Numbered from the stretch's first letter, positions 1 through 12,066 are shown. The stretch: 64,000 nucleotides of DNA from Muscardinus avellanarius (GCA_963383645.1 OY726569.1:30709592-30773591), one strand, 5' to 3'. The notes: a model not told the origin generated them from the letters alone. Translations and numbers: made by a program.

Positions 1-1145
1 ATGTGGGGCTCCCTCTGATACCCCCAAACCCTTTTGCCACTTAGCATGTTGTCCTGTCTTCCTGAGCATGTGAGGCAGAAGCAGCCAGTCTACTTTTGGG
101 GAGTTTTCCTTGAAAGCTCAAGGTGGACTGGGCTGGATCTCTCTGCCCCTCCAAATTCTACCTTTGGGGCAATTTCTTCAGGAGATCAAGTTTGGTTGAA
201 TCAGATGTCTGCCTCTCCAAAATAATAGCCTCCACCTCTGCAGCCGGCACCAGCGCCGGGGCCGCTGTGCTGCCACACTACACCACACTGCCGTGCTGCT
301 ACACCACCACACCGCCGCTCTGCTGGTGCTGCTGCTCTGCTCCTCTGCTTACACCACCAAGCCATCAGTGCCACCATACGGCTGCCTTCTGCCTGGTTCT
401 CCACTGAGCTCCCTCCCCACATGACATGATGTCCAGAATTCCTAAGCCTTTGTGGCAGGGGCAGTCCCCCTTCATGGGGATTTCTTCTCCCAAAGGTTCC
501 AGGTGAATTGGATAGAATCTGTCTGCATTTCCTGAGTCCTGGCTGCTGCAGCCGCCATCTTGGCCCCTCTCCAATATTTTATATTGATTGATTGATTGAT
601 TGATTGAAGGAGTTGTGAGGTCGAGCACTCAGCAGCATCTCCCTTCCAAGAGCAGAGGCCCACAGCCCCACCGCAAAGAGCAGGATCTGCTGTCCCAGGC
701 GCACCGCTGCCCCCAGTGCAGCGCGGCAGCCGGGCACGCTGAGTTCCCGGGACGTGCAGCTGGGCTCCCCGCCTGTCACTGCTGGCCTCCCTCCACCATG
801 CCCGGGTCATTTTTCTTACAAGATATGATGTTAAGAGTTCCCAGCATGTGCGGCTGAAGTGGTCTTTTCTCCAATTCCTTCTGGGATGATCTTCCAAAAA
901 TCGCTTTTCTTGCGTGGCTGGCGCATCCTTGTCATCTTGCTTCCAATTCTGCTGTCATCCACTCTCTCTCCTGTATTCTAGATAGGAAGTCATGGCTGGA
1001 AGTGTCTCCTTAAGTTGTCCCAATCCGATATTAACCCAAAATCTGGTGTCCAGGGTTTCCCCGAGGAAAGCTTATCTTTATTGGAGACCATGATCGCCAG
1101 TGTGACTGCGGCCACCGCCATCTTAACCCGCTCCAGAAGACATTG
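1..1145 (-). mobile_element. GC-rich retroelement 5' promoter-like block (L1 or ERV), cut by window edge
   Basis: GC-rich and CpG-containing, unlike the AT-rich DNA that follows. Read on the minus strand, it carries two AAGATGGCGG-type motifs (plus-strand complements at 551-563 and 1115-1126). These match the YY1 site found at the start of many mammalian L1 5'UTRs (GCCAAGATGGC context in human L1). The first is preceded by a GA-rich GGAGAGGGGCC, again L1-like. An imperfect trinucleotide-rich stretch (CTG/CCG/ACC) lies at about 285-350 and a TTGA tetranucleotide run at 582-607. The longest minus ORF here (141 aa) has no recognisable domain. An ERV LTR is the main alternative. Family is not certain. 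Confidence 0.4.
582..607. repeat. (TTGA)n microsatellite
   Basis: About six tandem TTGA units between the two YY1-like motifs of the GC-rich block. Confidence 0.85.
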
Positions 1146-1557
1146 TTTAATTTTTATCCTTTATACTTTTTGAAAAAAACCCACATTATTTCCAAATGAC
1201 TGTTTTTCTTGAAAGTTGATTTACAGTGAACTTTGAACACTTCATTTTGAATAAACACATCTCTCAGCTTAATTTCCACTTATAGTATTTACTGTATATT
1301 TTATACCTTAAACAATATAAAGATTAACTAAATGTTATGATTTCTATATATGATTTTTGGGGATAGCCATTACACAAAATAAGCTGCTTCTTCTTTTTGC
1401 TAGAGAAATATATTTCTTTATAATGACTCTGTATCCTATAAACCTTGCTAAGTCCATTAGCTCTTGTCATTTTTTAATAGCTCCATCAGTATTTTCTATA
1501 TTTGATCATGTCATCTGTGAACAAAGATAACTGTTTACCAGAAGAATGCAAACATCC
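1146..1557. other. AT-rich unannotated stretch
   Basis: Ordinary AT-rich DNA with stop codons in all frames. No gene or recognisable repeat seen. Confidence 0.5.
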
Positions 1558-1743
1558 ATCTGGGTGTGGTGGCACACACCTTTAATTCCAGTATTTGGGA
1601 CGCTGAAACAGGAGGATTGCAGTTTTCAGGAGGAGCTTTAGCCCAGCAACTTAGTGAGGCCCTAAGCAACTTAGTGAGATCCTATTTAAAATATAGGGCT
1701 GGGGGTGTAGCTCTGAAGTAGAATGCCCCAATATCACATCACA

Positions 1744-1784
<41 letters not shown>
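1558..1784 (+). mobile_element. Dimeric 7SL/ID SINE (B1-dID type) with CA tail
   Basis: Left half has the box A/B region of 7SL type (GGGTGTGGTGGCACACACC and the AGTTTTCAGG region). Right half has GGGCTGGGGGTGTAGCTC and GTAGAATGCCCC, the tRNA-Ala/ID part. The 3' tail has become a (CA)n array at 1746-1784. Non-coding, RNA polymerase III-type retroposon moved by L1 enzymes. Confidence 0.85.
1746..1784. repeat. (CA)n microsatellite at SINE 3' end
   Basis: About 19 CA units replacing the SINE tail. Confidence 0.95.
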
Positions 1785-1785
<1 letters not shown>

Positions 1786-2435
1786 CAAACATTCTTTAAA
1801 ATAAATACAGCAAATCCAGCACTCAATGGGGTAAACTAAAAAATGTTCAAGACAAAAAAAAAATATTAGCTATTCAAAGAAACAGGGAGTGACATACCAG
1901 TAGAGAAATCAGAGACCAGAAATGAGATACCTGGATAAAGGAACAAAGACTTTGGAATAAGCTATGACATACCCTCAAGGATTTAAAGGCAAAGCTGAAC
2001 ATAATTGGGAAAAACATGAAACATCTTTTTATATAAAAGATAATCAACTGGAACTTCTAGAAATGAAAAGTAAGATATCTAAAATTATACATATTTGGGT
2101 GTGATTACCACAGGTATTTTGCTGGCCCCTGTCCCTCCAGACCTTAGCAAGGCTGCTTCATTTCCCTTGAATTTCCTGTGCCTTCTCTGAATCCAAACAT
2201 TCTCAGGCATGACTCTCCCTCCTGAAATCCTGGAGGCAAGGACCAGAGAAGGCTGGATTGCTATAAATCCCACCATCTGTAGTGTTCTGTGATTGACTGA
2301 CTGCCTCTCACTGGGGGCTATTCTCCACTCTGCAGTTGGGAGGGAAGAGGAAGAGAGGTTACCCGGGTGCTGGTTTCTATCATTCTTCTTGATTTAATAT
2401 TTAATGTATCAATATTTGAGAATATATATATATAT
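1785..2435. other. Unannotated unique-looking DNA
   Basis: No gene, exon or repeat recognised. A 63-aa minus ORF at 2085-2276 has no family features and is probably chance. Confidence 0.45.
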
Positions 2436-2620
2436 GCAGTACTGGGGCTTGAACCCAAGGGCATTCTACCTCTGAGCTACAACCTCAGCCCTATTTTTTA
2501 TTCTTTATTTTGCATTGCAAAGGGCTTCACTAAGTATCTGAGGCTGTCCACAAACCGCGATCCTCCTGTCTCGGCCTCCCAAGTACAGGGATTAAAAGCA
2601 TGCACCACCACGCCCGGCTG
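2436..2620 (-). mobile_element. Dimeric SINE, minus strand
   Basis: Begins with GCAGTACTGGGGCTTGAACC (complement of the ID half) and ends with CACCACGCCCGGCTG (complement of the 7SL start). An internal piece of the 7SL half is shortened. A short (TA)n run borders the tail side. Confidence 0.85.
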
Positions 2621-3317
2621 ATATTTATTGATATTTATTATAATAGTTTGTGAAGTTTTTAAACTATTTCAAAGTCCTCAGTCATTTCTACCCTAGAATG
2701 TTATGTGATTGATCAGTGACAGGATCCATAGGTCTTTAGTTGGGGGCTCTCAAATCCTCTTTACTCACAGATTTTTATGTAAATATAGCCATTTGGCCTC
2801 CACTTTTAGAATCAGAGCATTAATGATCCTGATTACAGAGACAAGCGTTGAAAATGATCTTAGTTTTCTACTGTTATAGGCATATATAGGGATGAAAATA
2901 TCATAAAATCTATTTCCCGATTTTTGAAAAAGTTCTTCCACCATCTCTGGGAAGAGCGTGTGTGACTAATAGGCTATAAATAAATGTAACTTTGATGCAT
3001 TGTGCAGCATGTAGTCTGACTGGAACAGAGACAAATGAGGCAAATAGATGCTCTGTTCAGAATCGTCAGAATATTTAATGATGAAGCTCAGCTAAAGCAT
3101 CTGTGATGTTTTCCAAAGTACTTTTAGAGATGACCCTCATGCACAGATGTTAAAGTTCATGTGTTTTTATTTCTTCCTTTCATAAGAAATGATAAAAATT
3201 GCAAATTCATAAAAACATCTAAGAAAATTAGCATTCTCCCAAATATGCTATTGGGGGTTGGGAGGGCTTCCCAGATTGCTCCCATTTCTTGTTTCATTTT
3301 AATTTTAACAAGCAATC
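2621..3317. other. Unannotated AT-rich DNA
   Basis: No coding or repeat signal recognised. Confidence 0.45.
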
Positions 3318-3790
3318 GTGATGGTTAATTTTACCCACTAACTTGACCAGGCTAAGGGGTGCTCTAGTGGTTGGTAAAACATTACTGGGTATGTCTGCGA
3401 GGGTGTGTTTGGGACAGATTAGCATTTGAATGGCTGGACTGAGTTGAAAAAAAATCCAATTTACCAGTGTGGGAGGGTATCAGCCCATCTGTCAAAGGCC
3501 CAAATAGAACAAAAAGGCAGGGGAAAGATGAATTTGCTTTCTCTGCTTGAGCTGGGACACCGATTTTCTCCTACCCTTGGACATCAATGCTTCTGATTCA
3601 TGAGCCTTCAGATTCAAATGTGGACGTATACTAACAACTCCTCTCATTTTTTGGTCTTCAGGCTTGGACTGGAACTACAGCACCAAAAAAAAGTTGGCCT
3701 CCAACTTTTAGCTTCCATAATTGTCTGGGCCAATTCCTCATAGTAAATCCTTCTTTGTTGTTCTGTTTCTCTGATGAACTCTTAACACAA
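3318..3790 (+). mobile_element. Old ERVL-type LTR (MLT2-like)
   Basis: Starts TGATGGTTAATTTTACCCAC and contains TGCTTGAGCTGGGACA and GCCAATTCCTCATAGTAAAT before TTCTGTTTCTCTGATGAACT. These landmarks occur in this order in the mammal-wide MLT2 LTRs of ERVL as I remember them. Solo LTR; no internal region alongside. Moderately diverged, with a degenerate AATAAA (AGTAAA) near its 3' end. Confidence 0.6.
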
Positions 3791-5844
3791 TGATACAGCC
3801 ACGAGTCAAAAGTTATGCTTACGTGTGTGCACATGCATGCTTGTGTATGGAAAGTTTCTCCCTCTAAAACTGTCCCCCGTCTGCTTAGATTCATGCCACC
3901 ACCTGGCCCACCATTATTAGTTGCTTATTTATCTATCCAGCATAGCTTTTTTCAGTTTCAAGCTGAGAGCAATATATACTGTTTTCTTATAGTTTTACCC
4001 AGATGGTAACATGCCACAAACCCTGCTGTGTGTCAAAGGTGTGCCAACAGCAACCTGTTGGTTCTGTCTAAAGAACCTTGATGAGATGAGGGATAATGTG
4101 TTCTCTGAATGGTATGTGGGTTCGCTTACAAATACTGTTTTGGGAATTTGAATCATTACTATTCAGAACTGAAACTACTCTTTTTCCTTTTGTGCTACCA
4201 TTGTCACGTTTTGGCATCAAAATTGTACTTAGATCCTAAACTTAATTTGAAGCTTCCTTTTCTCTTTTCTGATGTTCTGCATTAATTGTAATAATAGCAT
4301 TAAGATTATCTGTTTTTTTTTTTAAAGGTTTGAGTAGAATTCCCTTGAGAAGCCATTTGGGATTGGCACTGACTGGAGGAGTGCTTTTTCTGATGGTTTG
4401 AGCACGTTTTATTTTCTTAGAGAATATCCATCTCATCCAGGTCTTAACATTTATTTGCACAGAATTTAGCAAAGTAGTTCATAAGACTTGTTTATTTTTC
4501 TCTTTGGGGAAGAGACATCCATTTATTACCCTTGTAGCTACCCTTTCTCCATTTAGGCTTTCTTGTCCTCCTTTGTTCTTCTGGTCTTTACTTCTTCCTG
4601 AATAGCCCCCTCATTTATTACTTTGGAGGGTGCTACTAGATTAATTCATAATTATGATAAATTGAAATAAAGAGGATGAATTGGGCATTTGTCCTGCCTT
4701 TCTCCTATGATTTCAGCATACCACAGGGTAACTAAATACTTGTTAAGGGGAAATTTTTCTTTGTGGATGTATTCCAGCTAATAAATAGAAAAGGAATGAT
4801 AGAATATCACCTTCTGTGAGCCCTAATGAATCAATAAATCTGGGCAATGATAATCATTGGCTGCTAACATTACAAAAAAGAATACAAGCAGGCATCATAT
4901 GCTTTCTATATGAAATCACTTGTGAGAAGTGTTTTTGGGAAAATAGTGCATCTCAATTTGATCAAGTCTATAGATCTATCAATTAATAGGAAATACAGAG
5001 GAGAGTGAAGGTTGCACAGAAACATCTCTTCTTCCCTTCATAAAAGTGGAACTTGTCTTAAGTTCTGTTGCCTTGAAAACTGAACACTGCTTATGGTGAA
5101 ACTGATCTCTAATTGGTCAACTTCATCTGGACCAGGAAGACTACACAGGAACCACACATACCTCCTGGGAAGTTGTAGCTAAGGACTTTTCTGAACGCGG
5201 TGATTCTTGTAATAGGCTCATTCCTCGCTAATTCTTAGGAGCAGTGCCTCTGTATTGTTAGGAGAGATACTGCCTTCTTTTTGGGACATGGAGTCTCTAG
5301 GTCAGGACTGTCTCTCATATCTACCATCTGATCTCATTCTCTGACACTTGTGGTGCCCTGTAATGGGTCAAAGGAAATTAGTGGACAGCTGTTAGGACTC
5401 CCACTGAAGAGAAATATCCTGTTCTGGCTTGTGGCAACTCTTGTCCTTGTATCTTTCTAAGTGGTTTTCAATGCTAAGTCTTCGCTCTTGATAGCTGATT
5501 CTAGTTGAGACTAAAAGGAGTCCCAGAATTAGAAGTGACAGCAGGAAGTAGAGTAATATGGTAAATACCACCATGAGGATACAGCTAGAAAATCAATACT
5601 ACAGAAGCTTCTATAGATTAAATGAGCCAAGTCTCCTCACAGTATAAATTGGAGGGGAAAAAGAAGATGGAGAAAAACATATGGACTAAAAAAACTTTAA
5701 ATACATATCAGCCACTGTAATTTATGGGACTATTTAGATACGGAAGTGCATATACTGGAAAAAGTAATATAAGACAATGTATATAATTTGAGCACTGAAT
5801 ATTTCATGATAATTTTGCTGTGGCTGTGTTTTTAAAATAATCCC
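3791..5844. other. Unannotated AT-rich stretch, about 2 kb
   Basis: Both strands carry only short ORFs (60-76 aa) without domain features. No SINE, LTR or L1 landmark recognised. A polyT run lies at about 4312-4322. Confidence 0.45.
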
Positions 5845-6022
5845 AGCTGGGTATAGTGGTGTGTACCTGTAATTCTATTACTTGGGTGGCTGAGAAAGAA
5901 GGATAGCAGGTTCAAGACTAGTCTCAGTAACCTAGTGAGACCTTGTTTCTAAACAAAAAATTAATAAAAATAAAAAGGTCTGGTAGGGTAACTTGGTGGC
6001 TGAACATCCCTTTGTGGTTGAA

Positions 6023-6068
<46 letters not shown>
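5845..6068 (+). mobile_element. Diverged dimeric SINE with CG/CA tail
   Basis: Diverged 7SL half (CAGCTGGGTATAGTGGTGTG) and ID half (GTAGGGTAACTTGGTGGCTG). Tail is an alternating purine-pyrimidine array. Confidence 0.75.
6023..6068. repeat. (CA)(CG)(CA) alternating purine-pyrimidine array
   Basis: CA units, then four CG units, then CA units. Left-handed (Z) DNA-prone composition at a SINE 3' end. Confidence 0.95.
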
Positions 6069-6071
<3 letters not shown>

Positions 6072-6485
6072 GTTATCGGAAAAGTATACTAAAGTATGTA
6101 TGGATGAAATGATAAGTGTATTTGGGATTTGCATCTAAATAATAAAGTAAGAGTGAGAGGGATGTGATGATGACATAGCTTTAGCAGTTATCAACCCATG
6201 ATGGTTACATGGGAGATCAGCGAGAGTTTCTCTCTACTTTCATATGTGCTTGAGAGTTCACTTAATGGAAATGTTCTATTTAATTTTTATGTGATTCTTA
6301 GAAGAGTTAGTATTGTATGTATGATTTTTGTAATATTTCAATTGGACAGAATCACTTTGTATTTATTTTTCTAGTGGAGAGGAAATAGAGGCTAGAACTA
6401 TAGGTTAAATGATTACATGAGGAAACTTAGAGAAATTTCCAATCAGGATGTAAACTAGACTGGGCCTTCAAAAAGTTAGGGTTAG

Positions 6486-6674
6486 GCCGGGCGTGGTGGC
6501 GCACGCTTGTAATCCCCGCGCTTGGGAGGCGGAGACAGGAGGATCGTACAGGTTCGAAGCCAGCCGCGCTGGCTTAAGAGACCCTGTTTCCAAAAATAAA
6601 AAAAATAGGTCTGGGAGTGTAGCCCGGATATAGAAGGGCTTACAGGAACCTCGGTACCATCAAAAAAAAAAAAT
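6486..6674 (+). mobile_element. Dimeric SINE with perfect 11-bp target-site duplication
   Basis: GCCGGGCGTGGTGGCGCACG start, ID half with GTCTGGGAGTGTAGCCCGG, A-rich tail. Flanked by GTTAGGGTTAG at 6475-6485 and 6675-6685, an exact duplication. CpGs are retained in the left half, which suggests a young copy. Confidence 0.93.
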
Positions 6675-6685
6675 GTTAGGGTTAG

Positions 6686-8689
6686 TAAAGAAAAATAAAG
6701 TAGGAAAACTATTGTAGGTTAAAGGGTCCCTAAAGGTAGGACAACCAAATACAATATGAGAAACTTAACAGGATGGTGGAGAGCAGAAAAGAAAGCATTT
6801 ATAAAAGGTATTTTGAGGATATTTTAGAAACATCATCATAGACTAGAGTATCTTTCAAGTGACATTATGAAATTTCATCTGAAAGTTTCCTACCACAATG
6901 ATATTGTGGTTTTATAGAATAATGTCTTTATTCTTAAGACATGTAGGGCGAATTCTTGTAGTTCATGAGGATTACAATTTAATTTCAAAGGATTCAGCAC
7001 AAAGACAAAGAAAGCAAAAGTAGCAAAATGTTACCAATTGTTGATGGTGTTTGAAAGTTCATTATATTATTTTTTAGACTTTTCTATATCTTTGAAATTT
7101 TTCAGAGTAAATAGTTATGGATAAAAGCACACAGAAATCAATTTGAAGTCCCCACTGGTGTTAAGATGAGATAATTTGAGCATCGAAAAGAATAATGAAT
7201 ACAATTGTTTGGAACAGTTTCTGATATGTAAAATTCATGAGTTCATGGGAACACTCCCAAACAAACTCACATCTTATCATTTGCCATTGAATTTTTCTAT
7301 TATATTAGCTTATTATTCTGGGAATTGATAGATTAAAGAAAAGATTAAATGTTCTATTTTTTTCTATAAACTGTGTAAGAAGTTTAGAGTGTATAAACTA
7401 GTAAATGACATTTCAGGGTACCAGATATTAGATGAGGGGAAATACTTTTTCATAGAAGAATTATAGTTAAAAATGTAGAAGGAATGAGAGAATAAAAAAT
7501 CACAAATTTGCAGCATCTAATTAAATGCAGGACCTGAGTGATGGCCCTTGTGGCTGCTAATTTCTCTATAGTAAAGCTTGGTGGGGAATTTTATAATGAG
7601 CATCAAAATCAATCTATATTTATATGACTTAAAATAACCCATCTGTTGCACTAGTAAGAGATAGTATTGCTTATGATGATTTTTTTCTTGCCAAATATAT
7701 TTTACTTGAATCTCATCAAACCTCTAGAACTAATTACAGGAAATACAAGGATGGACAGACAGACAAGTTGAACAATACCAAGATAAAGTGATTAATGAAC
7801 CTAGAATATGGAATATTCTACAGGGAAGATGATATGGTTTCTTCAACAAGTATGTACAGGAACACAAAAAAATGAGATGGACTTAAAGAGACAGAAACCA
7901 CTCAGTAGCCAAATGTAACATGTGACCTCATTTGGATGCCGTCTTAAATGAATATAAGACGAAAAACATATTTTGGGGACAATCAGAAAAAATTGCTATG
8001 TGGACCCCAAAACAATATAAAACTTTTTTGCTGAAATTCAGTTTCTTCATGATAGAAACAATTTATCCAATATTCCAAAATTTAAGGAAATCATTTATTG
8101 ACGCATTGCACGTTCATTCATTGATAAGATCTGTTCTGGGCCCCTGCTATGCAGGAAGACTGTGGAGAAAGACGTGCAATACAGGTGCCTGCCCTGCGTG
8201 GACAGCATGAGGTGCAGGTGAGGCGTGGAGTGTGTCCATCAGCTCAACACAAGGCATTCTGGGAGAGATGCAGTGTGGGGAGAATAGGCTGCTGCAAGCC
8301 TAAGTTTGGGGAAGTTCTTTGGTTGGAGGGACCAAGAAAGCTCTGTGAGACATGGCAAAATGAGCCTTACATTTGGGAGGACTTATTGGGTAGAGATAAT
8401 GCAAATCATCTTTCTTGTTATCACATCTTTGCATCTTGGTCATCCAGCAATGACACAGAAGTTGTGTCTCACTTCTCACTTCTTTGCCCCTAGCCGTTTT
8501 TCTTTTTCAACTGATACAAAGGATAAAACCCTTCTTTTCTTTATTTCCTGTTCTTCCTCTGGCAGTTACCTTTTTTGTAGAATGCCTAGAAAAATAAGCT
8601 CTTACCTTGACTTATATATCCTTTACATAAGTATTCACGGAGCATTCACTGAGCCTGGCGGCATAAATACCCTTGCCTCCCTCTCACCA
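6686..8689. other. Unannotated AT-rich stretch, about 2 kb
   Basis: Short ORFs only (largest 130 aa at 8306-8698, overlapping a 114-aa ORF in another frame). Neither shows a recognisable motif. No repeat landmark recognised. Confidence 0.4.
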
Positions 8690-9240
8690 TTAGTTTAAGA
8701 GGCCAGCTCTTAAGCTAACTCCATCCTGGAAAGATCAGATTAGCTAAGTGTAGGGTTTTCAGAATATTTTTTTTTCTTTCTGGTGAATAACGAGCCGAGA
8801 TCCTATTACTCCCATAGGGAAAAGCAGCAGCCATTTCCAGGGACTCCTGGGAAAACATGGTCTAATGGAATTGCGTGAGCCCTGTAAGCTCAAGTCTTTT
8901 TTGAAAACCCTTTCCCTCTGTGCACATAAAGTCTGCAGAGGAAATCCTTATTAAACCGATAGCTATTATTCAAAACAGCTCGCATTTCAGAGCAATTACT
9001 ATTCCCCAGTCAACTAAATGCCCAATTAGTCTTTAATAAAAACAGCCACCTAGTACAGTGCCCAGTGGAGAAAGGTATTTAACAAATCCTTTATTGCCCA
9101 ATTCATTTAACTTGAGTGACCTAAAGAACATTTAAGCAATTTTTTTCTAAAATAAATAGTACCCATGGGTTGATATAAGGGAATTATTTTGACCGACTCC
9201 CTTGTAATAAGGAATACCGAGGAGCCTTGTATATTACTCT
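8690..9240. promoter_or_regulatory. Candidate conserved non-coding block
   Basis: No repeat landmarks and no ORF. AT-rich but CpG-retaining sequence with clustered homeodomain-like cores (AGCAATTAC, CCCAATTAGTC, CTTTAATAAA). This texture is typical of conserved enhancers, but conservation is not testable from one sequence. Confidence 0.25.
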
Positions 9241-10137
9241 TTTTGTCCTTACATTACCTCTGTCAAGAACAAGGAAAATGGTTGTCATTCTTTAGTATGG
9301 ATTCAGTCTAGGGCAAGAGTCACACAAAATTTCCTTCCCTATTCCTACTCCTAACCTCTCTGAGGTGTGCAGCAAAGCAGAGACAGGAATAATGGTCCTC
9401 CTTGCAAATGACAAGGAATCTGGGTTGGCAAACTCCACACAGTGTACATTCCTCAACACTACTGTATTGAGGTTCTTTAAGTAAAATTATACCCAAGAGA
9501 GTTTTTTGAAATGAACTATCACAATGGGTGATCCTAGATGGGCTGATTGGATTCTTTGAATTAGCATTTCAACAATTTTGTGTTTAATAATTTTGATCAT
9601 TAATTTCTCCCATCAGAGAGTGAAGGAGTTGCTCTTTATCCGGAATATCTGGGTAATGTACACATAGTTTACTCATCTACCATTCTGTATCAATATGTTG
9701 TCATTTTTAAATTTATACTGCAGAAGACTCAGAGGGCTGGTTCTTCAAAATATCCAGTGTACAGACCTTATTGGTTGTGGGGTATAATGTGATATTTCTA
9801 ATTTTTTTAAAAATTTGGATTTCCATAAAGCCCTATCTACTATATGTAGGTTTACCAAGAGATTTGGGTAGGAATGGGGTAGATGAGCTTCAGGTTTCTG
9901 AAATCAGGAGTGTTGATAAAAGAAGTAAAACTTTGAAAGGTTTGAGTCCTATACCTGCATATGGTCATCATTAACCAGCTTATTGAGTACACCTGAGATG
10001 CACTCACTTTTATCTCCAAGTTTAAACAAGCTGTGTTACATGGGAACTTGAAACATCATTATGCCTCCGTATAAGTATCATTTTCTATGTGGTATGAATA
10101 AATGTGAAATGCACCATTAAAAATATTCAGTGTAAAT
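9241..10137. other. Unannotated DNA
   Basis: No gene or repeat recognised. A 67-aa ORF at 9771-9974 is probably chance. Confidence 0.4.
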
Positions 10138-10354
10138 CCGGGCATGGTGGCGCATGTTGTAATCCCAGAATTTGGGAGGCTGAGACCAGAGGATCACGGT
10201 TTGCGGACAGCCTCGGCTACTTAGTGAGGCCCTCCACAACTTTGTGAGACCCTGTTCCAAAAAAAAAATAAAATAAAATAAAGCCATGGCAGAGGTTGTA
10301 GCTCGGAGATCAAATGTTCCTGGCTTCCATCCCCAAACCCGCGGAAAAAAAAAA
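10138..10354 (+). mobile_element. Dimeric SINE
   Basis: CCGGGCATGGTGGCGCATG start, GAGGTTGTAGCTCGGAGATC ID half, polyA tail. Imperfect target duplications ATTCAGTGTAAA (left) and ATTCGGTGTACA (right). Confidence 0.9.
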
Positions 10355-10649
10355 TTCGGTGTACAATTTTTCAGTTAAAGGAGATCTACTGTGCTTGCTG
10401 CAGATTCTGATGTTTTCCCCTCCTCCCAGCACAATGTGACCATCTCACCTGCCTTACTCATTTCTACTGTTTGCCTTGAGTCTGGGAAGGTGTTCTCTCC
10501 TGCACCGCTCATCCCTCAAGGGCTGCTTGTGTGTGCATCTGTAGCAGAACAGTCTTTGAGATCCTGCTGATTATTTTGAGCTCTCCCTGTATATGAACAA
10601 ATGCCTCCCCCACCATTTTTCTTTTTTGAGAAGCAGCATCTGTTTTAAA

Positions 10650-10835
10650 AGTGCACAGAATTTGGATTTGAGTTCAAATCCCAGCTCTGTTGCTTACCAA
10701 ACATGTGACTTTAAATGTCTGTGGTTCTTACTTCTTCAATCGGTTAAATTAGAATAATATATTACCAACCTTGTAGAATTCTGTAATGATTAAGTGAAAT
10801 AATAGGAAATATTCCTAATACATGGTCTGTGCTTA
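10650..10835 (+). mobile_element. MIR-like ancient SINE
   Basis: GAGTTCAAATCCCAGCTCTG, then GTGACTTTAAATGTCTGTGG and GATTAAGTGAAATAATA in the order of the MIR consensus. Ancient and diverged. Confidence 0.65.
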
Positions 10836-10939
10836 AGACAGCCTTTTATTGACTCCTAGGACCATTGATTACATGCCACAGCATTGTGGTTGGTCGTATT
10901 TTCTGGGAGAAAGGCTTAATATAAAAAAGACAGGCACCA

Positions 10940-11155
10940 GGCTGGGTGTAGTGGTACACACCTGTAATCCCAATACTTGGGAGGCTGAGACAGGAGGGTC
11001 ACAGGTTTGCAGCCAGCCTCAGTCTGAGCAACTTAGTGAGGCCCATAGCAACTAAGTGAGACCTTGTTTCAAAATAAAAAATAAAATAAGGTTGGGGGTG
11101 CAGCTCAGAGGTAGAATGCCCCTGAGTTCAATCCCTAGTTTTACACATACGCGCA

Positions 11156-11189
<34 letters not shown>
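10940..11189 (+). mobile_element. Dimeric SINE with CG/CA tail
   Basis: GGCTGGGTGTAGTGGTACAC start and GTTGGGGGTGCAGCTCAGAG ID half. The tail is a CGCACGCGCACACA array. Confidence 0.9.
11145..11189. repeat. CG/CA alternating array
   Basis: Mixed CGCA and CA units at a SINE 3' end, similar to the array at 6023. Confidence 0.93.
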
Positions 11190-11190
<1 letters not shown>

Positions 11191-12064
11191 CAGAAGATTC
11201 TGCACAACTGAGCAAAGCTGGTGATTTAGAAAAATGGACAAGGACAAAAACAGGCAGATGGAGGATTCTGGGAGAAAAACTTTACCTAATTTTGTTTGGC
11301 CCATCTATAAATTTTCAAATATAAGAAGGACTCAGATTTATGATTCTTTTGAACCATATTTTGGTTTCCTGAAATTTTTTATATTTGCACTATTTTGGCT
11401 GCAAGTTAATGAGAGAAAAGAAGAGCTTCCACGTATAAGACACAATGTCCAGGTGAAAGCAAGTGGTTTGAGGCTGCTGCCCTGCCTGAGACGCCTGTGT
11501 AGGAGGCCCCCTGTTATCTCTGCTCCAGACATTGGGGGGTGAACTCTGTGCTCCCTCCCTCCTATAGACTCTGCTTCTGGCTTGCAAGCAGGAAAGGTGG
11601 CATACTCCGGTACCAAGAAAAAACAAAAAAGGAGGGATGAGACATGAGTGTGGCCAGGGGGAAGGAACACAGTAACCTTCTGTTCTGTTTTGTTTTGGAC
11701 TCTAGATCGCGCTCTAATCGAGACTAAGATTCCCCTGTGCACAAGGATAAGGCTGGAGATGGCCCGTTGAATTTAAAGACTCAAGGACTGCTTTCTGGCC
11801 TTTTCCAATGTCTTTCCATTTGCAACAGCGGATACAACTACCAGAAAAAAGATGGAGTCGAGCAAATCAGAGTCAAAGAGTAAGAACGGAGCAAAGCAAA
11901 AAGCCAGATTAGGAACTTTAATGTCCCTTACTTGCTGTAAGGGGCAGAAACACCATCTTCTAATTCTGTGGCCTCTAGAAGATCAGATACAAATATGAGC
12001 TGCCCCATAGCTGAAGGCAGTGGCCCTTGCTTTCTCTCCCAGCCCCTCCCCTTCCATCATGTCA
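11190..12064. other. Unannotated DNA
   Basis: Overlapping ORFs of 102 aa (+, 11234-11542) and 134 aa (-, 11338-11742) show no motif. No repeat recognised. Confidence 0.4.
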
Positions 12065-12066
12065 GC

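Noticed and set aside
230..350. CpG island of a host gene promoter
   Set aside because: GC-rich but short, with few CpGs per length and no downstream exon; a retroelement origin fits better.
472..897. 141-aa minus ORF
   Set aside because: Lies in a probable retroelement 5' region, with no domain; includes translation of the TTGA repeat.
6475..6485. Interstitial telomere repeat
   Set aside because: Less than two TTAGGG units; duplicated only by SINE target-site duplication.
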